64,000 nucleotides of DNA from Achromobacter piechaudii NBRC 102461 (GTDB taxonomy: Bacteria > Pseudomonadota > Gammaproteobacteria > Burkholderiales > Burkholderiaceae_B). A model generated the notes under the pieces. It ran no database searches. It had not been told where the DNA came from and saw only the letters and a list, made by a program, of their open reading frames with translations. Positions 27,070 through 34,140 of this stretch are shown in pieces. The position numbers and the translations under genes are program-made. Positions within the stretch are counted from its first letter, which is position 1. Every line of letters starts with the position of its first letter. The stretch is from the NCBI RefSeq assembly GCF_001571245.1, contig NZ_BCTK01000006.1, forward strand, positions 806,001-870,000, written 5' to 3'.

Positions 27070-28085
27070 GCCGCGGCCTTGTCGATGGCGCAAATCTGTT
27101 GCGCCCGCACGCCCCCGAGGCGGGACGTGTCGATCCCAAGGTCCTGCGGCAGGCGGCTGACTGGTGGACGCGGCTGCGCGAAGGCGCCAATGATGCGGAC
27201 CGCGCGCGCTTCGAGCAGTGGCGCGGGGCCGAGCCGGCGCATGAACTGGCCTGGCAGCGGCTGACCGCCTTGACGCGTGATGTGGCCACGGGCGTAGCCC
27301 AGGCCGGCCATGACGTGGCCGCGCACACGCTGCGCCAGGCGCCGTTGATCCAGGCACGCCGCAATACGCTGCGCTGGATGGTGTCGGCGGCGGGGCTTGG
27401 GCTGGGGGCGTGGGCGGCGGCCGAGAGCGGCGCGGTCCGCCGTCTGTCCGCCGATCTGCGCACGGGTACGGGCGAGCGCCGCGCGCTGACCCTGCCGGAC
27501 GGCGCAAGGCTGGAATTGAACACGGCCAGCGCGGTGGACCTGCGTTACACGGCCACGTTGCGCGAAGTGGTGCTGCGCGAAGGCGAAATTATGGTGACCA
27601 GTGCGCAAGACGCCCATGGCCGGCCGTTCCAGGTACGCACGCGCAGCGGCATCGTGACGCCCGTCGGCACGCGTTTCGTGGTGCGCGACCTGGACGATGG
27701 CCGGGCGCTGCGAGTGGCGGTGCTGGAAGGCGCGGTGGACGTGCGCGGACCGGATGCGGCCGATGCGCCGCGTCGCGTGCAGGCGGGCAATCAGATGGAC
27801 TATTCACCGGGGCGCGGCTACGCGCGGCGTCCGATTGAGGCGTCATCGTCGGCCTGGGTCAACGGCATGTTGATCGCCGATGAAATGCCGCTGGCGGATT
27901 TCCTGCTGGAGCTTGGCCGTTATCGGCCGGGCAGGCTGGGTTGTTCCGGCGAGGCGGCCGCGCTGCGGGTGGTGGGGGCGTTTCCGCTGGCCGACACCGA
28001 TCGCGTGCTGGACATGCTGCAAGACGTGCTGCCCGTGCGCGTGCGCCGACTCACCCGTTACTGGGTGTCGGTGGGGCTGGCCTAG
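27066..28085 (+). CDS. FecR-type anti-sigma/transducer (cassette 2)
   Basis: 339 residues. N-terminal sigma-binding part with QAADWWTRLREGANDADRAR, a transmembrane helix near residues 103-121 (MVSAAGLGLGAWAAAE), then the periplasmic FecR domain (GERRALTLPDGARLELNTA; GIVTPVGTRFVVRDLD). The C-terminal domain includes EMPLADFLLELGRYRPG. The ATGA overlap sets the start. By the FecR model it holds its sigma until the receptor downstream signals. Confidence 0.92.
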   Translation: MSRGLVDGANLLRPHAPEAGRVDPKVLRQAADWWTRLREGANDADRARFEQWRGAEPAHELAWQRLTALTRDVATGVAQAGHDVAAHTLRQAPLIQARRNTLRWMVSAAGLGLGAWAAAESGAVRRLSADLRTGTGERRALTLPDGARLELNTASAVDLRYTATLREVVLREGEIMVTSAQDAHGRPFQVRTRSGIVTPVGTRFVVRDLDDGRALRVAVLEGAVDVRGPDAADAPRRVQAGNQMDYSPGRGYARRPIEASSSAWVNGMLIADEMPLADFLLELGRYRPGRLGCSGEAAALRVVGAFPLADTDRVLDMLQDVLPVRVRRLTRYWVSVGLA

Positions 28086-28202
28086 AAGTTTGTAACCGGA
28101 ACGGCGTAATGCGCCGCGCCGCGCGTCATGGAAGGAAAGCAGCCCGTAAATCGTTGGTGCTCGGCGCTGCGCCTTTCGTCCATGAGCCAGGAATCTCCCT
28201 TT

Positions 28203-30713
28203 ATGTCTTCTCGTCCTGTTCGCGCGCCGTCGCCCGAGCGCATGTCCGCCCGCAGCATCCCTCTTGCCTGCATGCCGGGTCGCCATTTCCTGCCGCGCAG
28301 CCGCCTGAGCCTTGCCTTGCATCTGGCGCTGCCCCTCATCGCGCTGGCGGCCAACTGGCCGTCGCCGGTGCATGCCCAGGCGGCTGCCGCCACGCCGCGC
28401 GCGGTGAACTTCGACATTCCAGCCGGCCCCTTGAGCACGGCCCTCGGGGCGTTTGGCGTACAGGCGGGGGTGATGGTGGCGTCCGACCCGGCGCTTTCCG
28501 CTGGCGCACGCACGCAGGGCGTCTCCGGCGCACACGCGGTGGACGCGGCGCTGGCGCAACTGCTGGCAGGCACGGGCTTGCAGGCCGTGGGCCGCGCGGG
28601 TGGCGGCTATCGCCTGCAAGCCGCGCCGGCAGCGGGGCAGGCTGCCGCAACGCTGGCGCCCGTGACCGTGACGGGCAGCTACAACGCCACGACGGACGGC
28701 ACGGGGTCGTACACCACGCCCGCCGTCACCATCGGCAAAAGCACGCAGGCGCTGAAAGACATTCCGCAATCCATCACGGTGTTGACCCGCCAGCGCATGG
28801 ACGACCAGGTCATGACCAGCCTGCCCGACGCCATCAACAATACGGCCGGCATGGTCGGCGTGCAGGGCGTGGGGGCGGGCGTGGCGATCAACTCCCGTGG
28901 CTTTCCGGTGGACCTGCTGCAATACGACGGCGTTTCCCTGCTGCGCAACAGCTACAGCCTGGGCAACTGGGAGCAGGATTCGCTGGTGTTCTATGACCGC
29001 GTGGAAATCCTGCGCGGCGCGGCGGGCCTGTTGCAGGGCGCGGGCAGCCCGGGGGGGGCGATCAACCTGGTGCGCAAGCGGGGCGGCGCGGAGCCCTCGG
29101 TGGTGTTGTCGGGCAAGGCCGGTTCGTGGGACCACTACGGTCTGACGCTGGATGCCGGCGGGCCGCTGAATCAGGCAGGCACGCTGCGTGGCCGTGTGGT
29201 GCTGGACGAAGACCAGAGCCATTCGTACATCGACTACGTCTGGGAGAAGACGCGCAACCTGTATGCCGCGCTGGACTTCGACGTGACGGATGACACGACG
29301 GTGGGCATCGGCATCAGCAACCGCTACAGCCGCTCGCGGCCGATGATCGTGGGCTATCCGCGCTATGCCGATGGCGGGGCCATTGACCTGCCGCGTTCGA
29401 CCTACACCGGGGCCACCTGGAACCGCGCCAAGAACGATCAGACCATCTTCAACGCGGACGTGACGCATCGCTTCAATGATGACTGGCGCTTCAAGCTGGC
29501 CGGCGTCGCCATGAACGAAAAGAACACGACGGTGCACCAACGCGTCGCCAATTCCGTGCAGCGCGATGGCAGCGGCCTGTCGTATGGCGATTTCGGCGTG
29601 GACTTCACCGGCAAGCAGCGTGGCCTGGACATGTCGGTCAACGGCAATTTCACGGCGCTGGGCATGCAGCAGGAAGTGGTGCTGGGCGCGAACTATTCCA
29701 AGCTGACCACGAACGACCGCTTCACGCGCGTATGGGAAGGGGGCGGCAATATATTCGACCTGGATCACCATCGCCCGTGGCAGGATATCGACTCGATTGC
29801 CGCGGCCAGCGGCTACGATTCGCGCAGCCGCTACGACATCCGCCAGAAGGGCATCTATGGCACGTGGCGCGTCAAGCCCACCGAATCGCTGGCGCTGATC
29901 GGCGGCGGCCGCCTGGGCTGGTTCGACTATGCCTACAACAGCGGCGGTAGCACCACGACGTCCAGCACGTCGGGCAAGTTCATTCCCTACGCCGGCATCG
30001 TCTATTCGCTGACCGACAACTGGTCCGCCTACACCAGCTACACGACGGTGTTCGAACCGCAGACCGAGCGCAGCCTGGACGGCGGCCTGCTCAAACCCAT
30101 CGAAGGCAATAACTACGAAGTCGGGATCAAGGGCGAACTGGCCGAAGGCCGCATCAATACGCTGCTTGCCGTGTTCCGCTACGACCACAAGAATCGCGCG
30201 GTCAACGATTACGACGCCGGCTTCGCGTGCGACGGCTGGTATTGCTCGCGGGCTTCGGGCAAGGTGCGCAGCCAGGGCGTGGAAGCAGAGGTGTCGGGCG
30301 AAGTGCTGCGCGGTCTGGAGCTGTACGCGGGCTACACCTACAACACCACCAAGTACCTGTCAGATCCCACCAACCAGGGCGAGGTCTTCAACACCTGGAC
30401 GCCCAAGCACATGCTGCGGCTGTGGGCCAACTACAAGCTGCCCGGCATGATGAACCGCCTGAGCGTGGGCGCGGGACTCAACACGCAGACCGATACCATC
30501 AGCTCGGATCGTGCCTTCAAGCTGGCGGGCTTCACGATCTGGAATGCGCGCGTGGGCTATCAGGCCACGCCGGAACTGAGCATCGGCCTGAACGTCAACA
30601 ACGTGTTCGACAAGAAGTACTTCGTGCCTTCCTACAACACCTTGAGCAGCAACAACTACTATGGCCAGCCGCGCAATATCATGCTGACCTTCCGCTACGC
30701 GCCCAAGCTGTAG
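28203..30713 (+). CDS. TonB-dependent siderophore receptor with signalling domain (cassette 2)
   Basis: About 836 residues from ATG 28203 (AGGA 12 bases upstream); in-frame ATGs at 28128 and 28182 are alternatives. A long Arg-rich leader precedes the signal-peptide core (LSLALHLALPLIALAA) and an HAQA cut. The STN domain follows (NFDIPAGPLSTALGAFGVQA), then a plug (KDIPQSITVLTRQRMDDQVM) and a barrel that ends ...MLTFRYAPKL, not in the usual Phe. A Cys pair is present in FACDGWYCSRASG, probably an extracellular loop disulfide. Ligand unknown. Confidence 0.91.
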   Translation: MSSRPVRAPSPERMSARSIPLACMPGRHFLPRSRLSLALHLALPLIALAANWPSPVHAQAAAATPRAVNFDIPAGPLSTALGAFGVQAGVMVASDPALSAGARTQGVSGAHAVDAALAQLLAGTGLQAVGRAGGGYRLQAAPAAGQAAATLAPVTVTGSYNATTDGTGSYTTPAVTIGKSTQALKDIPQSITVLTRQRMDDQVMTSLPDAINNTAGMVGVQGVGAGVAINSRGFPVDLLQYDGVSLLRNSYSLGNWEQDSLVFYDRVEILRGAAGLLQGAGSPGGAINLVRKRGGAEPSVVLSGKAGSWDHYGLTLDAGGPLNQAGTLRGRVVLDEDQSHSYIDYVWEKTRNLYAALDFDVTDDTTVGIGISNRYSRSRPMIVGYPRYADGGAIDLPRSTYTGATWNRAKNDQTIFNADVTHRFNDDWRFKLAGVAMNEKNTTVHQRVANSVQRDGSGLSYGDFGVDFTGKQRGLDMSVNGNFTALGMQQEVVLGANYSKLTTNDRFTRVWEGGGNIFDLDHHRPWQDIDSIAAASGYDSRSRYDIRQKGIYGTWRVKPTESLALIGGGRLGWFDYAYNSGGSTTTSSTSGKFIPYAGIVYSLTDNWSAYTSYTTVFEPQTERSLDGGLLKPIEGNNYEVGIKGELAEGRINTLLAVFRYDHKNRAVNDYDAGFACDGWYCSRASGKVRSQGVEAEVSGEVLRGLELYAGYTYNTTKYLSDPTNQGEVFNTWTPKHMLRLWANYKLPGMMNRLSVGAGLNTQTDTISSDRAFKLAGFTIWNARVGYQATPELSIGLNVNNVFDKKYFVPSYNTLSSNNYYGQPRNIMLTFRYAPKL

Positions 30714-30714
30714 A

Positions 30715-32364
30715 TCAGCCGCCCATCAACGCGTGGACCTGGCGCGCCAGGTCATCCAGCGCAAAGGGTTTGGACAAGGTGGGCGCGCCAACTTCGGTCA
30801 GCGTCTGCGAGCCCGAGCCCGTGATGAACAGCACCTTCAGGCCCGGCCGCAGCATGCGGCCGGCCTCGACCACCTGACGCCCATCCATGCGGCCCGGCAG
30901 GCCCAGGTCGCAGATCAGCAGATCGATCTGGCCCGGCGCGGACAAGGCGCGCAGCGCGCTGGACCCATCGCTGGTCTGGATCACGGCATAGCCCAATTCG
31001 GACAGCGTCTCGACCACGACCGCGCGCACCGACACGTCATCCTCGGCGATCAGCACCGTCGCGCCAGCGGCGGCGCGAGGAGGCTCCAGCCGCGCCGCCA
31101 GTTCAACCGGCGTCAGCGTGCCGTCAAAGCGCGGAAAGTACAGGCTCATGGCTGTGCCCTGTCCGGGGCGCGAATTGACCTGCACCTGCCCACCGGATTG
31201 CCGCACGAAGCCATACAGCATCGACAGGCCCAGGCCGGTGCCCTGGCCCGACGACTTGGTGGTGTAGAACGGTTCAAAAATGCGATTCATGGTTTGCGGC
31301 GTCATGCCGCAGCCGGTGTCCGTCACCGTCATGCGCAGGTAGTCGCCCGTGGGCAGGCCGCGTTCGCGCGAAGTCTGTTCGTTGAGCGTGACCTTGGCCG
31401 TCTCGATGCCCAGGCGGCCTTGGCCTTCCATGGCGTCGCGCGCGTTCAGGCACAGATTGAGCAGGGCGTTCTCGAACTGGTGCGGGTCCACCCAGGCGAC
31501 CCACAGCTTGGGTTCGCACGCCAGATCCAGCGCAATGCCCGGCCCGACGCTGCGGCGGATCAGGTCTTCCATGCCGCGCACCAGCTGGTTGATGTCCACC
31601 GCCTGCGGCGACAAGGGCTGGTTGCGCGAAAACAGCAGCAGGCGGTGCGTCAGCGCCGCGGCCTTTTCGGTGCCGCGCTGCGCCACTTCGATATGCCGTT
31701 CAAGCTCGCCCAGGCGCTGCTGCGCCAGACGCAGGCTGATCAGCTCCAGGCTGCCCGCGATGCCCATCAGCAGGTTGTTGAAATCGTGCGCCAGCCCGCC
31801 CGCCAATTGGCCCACCGCTTCCATCTTCTGGCTTTGGCGCAGGGTGTCTTCGGCCTGGCGCAAGGCTTCGGCCTGCGCGCGTTCGGCCTGCACGCGCGTG
31901 GTGGTTTCGATGACCGTGTCGATCATGCCGACCACCGCGCCCGTTTCGTCGCGCACCGGGCTGTAGCAGAAGGTGAAGGCGGCTTCCTCGGCCTGGCCGA
32001 ATCGGTCGATGACCAGCGGGTAGTCTTCGATGAAGGTCGCTTCGCCCGCGAAGGCGCGATCGCAGATCGGCCCGATCATGGGCCAGGCTTCGGCCCAGAT
32101 ATCGCTGAACGCGCGGCCCAGCGCCTCGGGCTTGGCGCCCAGGATGGGCCGAAACGCATCGTTGTAGATCGTGATGAGTTCAGTGCCCCAGACCAGGCAG
32201 CACGGAAAACGAGACGACAACACCATGCCGGCCGCCACGCAGAGCGACGAGGGCCAGTCTTCAAAACTGCCCAGGGGCGTCGCGGCCCAATCGAATTGCG
32301 CCACCATCCTGCCCATCTCGCCGCCACCAGCGAGAAAAGAGGGGGAGGTTGGAAGGTTCTGCAT
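30715..32364 (-). CDS. Hybrid sensor histidine kinase with PAS and receiver domains
   Basis: 549 residues, no membrane segment. A PAS-like sensor (about 20-155, including YNDAFRPILGAKPEALG), a coiled-coil linker, a dimerisation domain with His193 in GGLAHDFNNLL, a catalytic ATPase domain (LNLCLNARDAME; TDTGCGMTP; GQGTGLGLSM), and a C-terminal receiver with phospho-acceptor Asp486 (LLICDLGLPG) and Lys in LSKPFA. No response-regulator partner is adjacent. It is convergent with the cassette 2 receptor (one base between stops) and divergent from cassette 3. Role in iron sensing is possible but unproven. Confidence 0.93.
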   Translation of the reverse strand: MQNLPTSPSFLAGGGEMGRMVAQFDWAATPLGSFEDWPSSLCVAAGMVLSSRFPCCLVWGTELITIYNDAFRPILGAKPEALGRAFSDIWAEAWPMIGPICDRAFAGEATFIEDYPLVIDRFGQAEEAAFTFCYSPVRDETGAVVGMIDTVIETTTRVQAERAQAEALRQAEDTLRQSQKMEAVGQLAGGLAHDFNNLLMGIAGSLELISLRLAQQRLGELERHIEVAQRGTEKAAALTHRLLLFSRNQPLSPQAVDINQLVRGMEDLIRRSVGPGIALDLACEPKLWVAWVDPHQFENALLNLCLNARDAMEGQGRLGIETAKVTLNEQTSRERGLPTGDYLRMTVTDTGCGMTPQTMNRIFEPFYTTKSSGQGTGLGLSMLYGFVRQSGGQVQVNSRPGQGTAMSLYFPRFDGTLTPVELAARLEPPRAAAGATVLIAEDDVSVRAVVVETLSELGYAVIQTSDGSSALRALSAPGQIDLLICDLGLPGRMDGRQVVEAGRMLRPGLKVLFITGSGSQTLTEVGAPTLSKPFALDDLARQVHALMGG

Positions 32365-32508
32365 GGTGGTTTGGGCAAGGGAATAGGTGCTTGATTCTAT
32401 CTGAGCGCCAAGGCGAAGTTAAGCCGTCGCAAGCACCAGATTGCGAGGGTCGAAAACTGGATTTTCTGAAGGGAGGCGCGTGCGTTCGACGGCGCTTGAT
32501 ATAAAATA

Positions 32509-32530
32509 AAAATCGTTCCCATTTGCGATA
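32509..32530 (+). promoter_or_regulatory. Fur-box-like sequence, cassette 3
   Basis: AAATCGTTCCCATTTGCGAT follows an AT-rich stretch (GATATAAAATAAA). It resembles Bordetella-type Fur boxes (AATGATTCTCATTTGC) with several mismatches, so it is weaker than the cassette 1 box. It lies 17 bp before the proposed sigma start. A -35-like TTGATA is at 32496-32501; the -10 is not clear. Confidence 0.5.
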
Positions 32531-32546
32531 TTGCATCCGGTGCGTC

Positions 32547-33068
32547 TTGTCTGCTCCCGACTCATCCACCTTCGACTCCGTCACGAAACTCTATCGTGAT
32601 CATCACGGCTGGCTGTCGACATGGTTGCGCAAGAAGCTGGGCAATTCCAGCGACGCGGCCGATCTGGCGCACGACACTTTTGTCCGCTTGATGACGGGCC
32701 GTCGCAAGGATGGCGCCGGCCCCGAGCCGCGCGCGCTGCTGACCCACATCGCCAAGGGCCTGGTCGTGGACCATTGGCGCCGCCGCGCGCTGGAAGACGC
32801 CTATCTGGCCGTGGTCGCGCAGCTGCCGCCGCGCGAGGCGCCGTCGCCGGAACACCGCGCGCAGATCCTGGAAACCTTGCACGCCATCGACACAACGCTG
32901 TCTGCGTTGCCCGCCAAGACGCGCGAGATCTTCCTGTCCTCGCAATTCGATGGCATGACCTATGCCGACATTGCCACGCGCGAGCGCGTGTCGCTGGCGA
33001 CCGTCAAGCGCCACATGCAGCGCGCGCTGACCGCCTGCCTGATTGCGTTTGCGAGCCACGCGGCATGA
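32547..33068 (+). CDS. ECF sigma factor, FecI-like (cassette 3)
   Basis: About 173 residues. Region 2: RKKLGNSSDAADLAHDTFVRL; region 4: LPAKTREIFLSSQFDGMTYA and RERVSLATVKRHMQRALT. No ATG exists between the Fur-like box and conserved region 2; TTG 32547 gives the family-like N-terminus LSAPDSSTFDSVTKLYRDHH and is taken as the start. A TTG at 32523 would lie inside the box. Weak initiation may keep sigma levels low. ATGA overlap with the downstream anti-sigma gene. Confidence 0.88.
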   Translation: MSAPDSSTFDSVTKLYRDHHGWLSTWLRKKLGNSSDAADLAHDTFVRLMTGRRKDGAGPEPRALLTHIAKGLVVDHWRRRALEDAYLAVVAQLPPREAPSPEHRAQILETLHAIDTTLSALPAKTREIFLSSQFDGMTYADIATRERVSLATVKRHMQRALTACLIAFASHAA

Positions 33069-34042
33069 GCGGCGCGATCGATCCCGCGCTGTTGCAGGAG
33101 GCAGCCGGCTGGCTGGTGCGCTTCCAGTCCGAAACTCTGTCCGCCAGCGACCGCGCCGCCTTTGACCGCTGGCGCGGCCGCAGCGCCTCGCACGAGGCGG
33201 CGTGGGCGCGCGTTGAAGACATGTTGCGGGGCTTCGGCCAGGTGCCGCCCGCCATCGCGGGGCAGGCGCTGCGCCGCCTGGATCGCCCGGCTCGCCGGCA
33301 AGCCATCCGGGCGCTGGGCGCGATGCTGGTGCTGGGGCCGGCCGCCGTGGCCGGCTGGCGCGGGTTGCCGTGGCGGGAATGGACGGCGGACGTGCGCAGC
33401 GCCACGGGCGAACGGCGTCAGCTGGATCTGGCCGACGGCACGCGGCTGGTATTGAACACGGCCACCGCCGTCGATATCCAGATAAGCGCTCGCGAGCGCG
33501 TGCTGTGGCTGCGCGCCGGCGAAATCCTGCTGACGACCGGGCGCGACCCGTCGCCGGTATATCGCCCCTTCATCGTGCGCACGGCGCAGGGAACGATACG
33601 CGCGCTCGGCACGCGGTTCATGGTGCGCGACGATGGCGGCGCCATCCGCGTCGCGGTGTTCGAAGGGGCGGTGCGGATCCAGCCTGAAGGCCGGGGCGTG
33701 GAAGTGGCTGCGGCCATTCTTGAAGCGGGGCAGCAAACGGGTTTCACCGCCGACGCCATTGAACCCGCGTCGGCCGCCGACCCCGCCTCGACCTCTTGGG
33801 AGCAGGGGATGTTGACGGTGCGCAACGGTCGACTGGCCGATCTGGTGGACGAGCTGGGCCGGTATCGCCGGGGCGTGCTGCGTTGCGACCCGGCCGTCGC
33901 CGGGCTGCGCGTGTCGGGCGCGTTCCCCCTGGCCGACATCGACGGCAGCCTGCGCCTGTTGGAAAAAACCCTGCCGGTCCGGATCCGGCGCGTCACGCCG
34001 TTCTGGATAACGGTGGCCGGCCGTACGGACGTTACACATTAA
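33065..34042 (+). CDS. FecR-type anti-sigma/transducer (cassette 3)
   Basis: 325 residues: N-terminal domain (EAAGWLVRFQSETLSASDRA), membrane helix about residues 80-98 (AIRALGAMLVLGPAAVAGW), periplasmic FecR domain (GERRQLDLADGTRLVLNTA; GTIRALGTRFMVRDDGG) and C-terminal part (NGRLADLVDELGRYRRG). The start is the ATGA overlap with the sigma gene. Its last codons contain GTTACA, also present at the end of the cassette 1 fecR-like gene. Confidence 0.91.
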   Translation: MSGAIDPALLQEAAGWLVRFQSETLSASDRAAFDRWRGRSASHEAAWARVEDMLRGFGQVPPAIAGQALRRLDRPARRQAIRALGAMLVLGPAAVAGWRGLPWREWTADVRSATGERRQLDLADGTRLVLNTATAVDIQISARERVLWLRAGEILLTTGRDPSPVYRPFIVRTAQGTIRALGTRFMVRDDGGAIRVAVFEGAVRIQPEGRGVEVAAAILEAGQQTGFTADAIEPASAADPASTSWEQGMLTVRNGRLADLVDELGRYRRGVLRCDPAVAGLRVSGAFPLADIDGSLRLLEKTLPVRIRRVTPFWITVAGRTDVTH

Positions 34043-34140
34043 TTGCCTTCGGGTTGAGCCTTTTTTCCGCTTCGTCCGGTGTACCGGGTGAACCGTCGCG
34101 ACACGCGAGCGACACCCCGTCTCCTACGAAGGATCGTTTC

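Noticed and set aside
27843-30188. Long open frame (about 780 codons) on the minus strand opposite FecR and receptor of cassette 2
   Set aside because: Fully antisense to two well-supported genes; composition (His/Arg/Gly-rich without domain) is what GC-rich third-position bias gives in the complementary frame.
30733-32394. Plus-strand frame of about 550 codons opposite the histidine kinase
   Set aside because: Complement of a gene with H-box, ATPase and receiver motifs; no domain seen.
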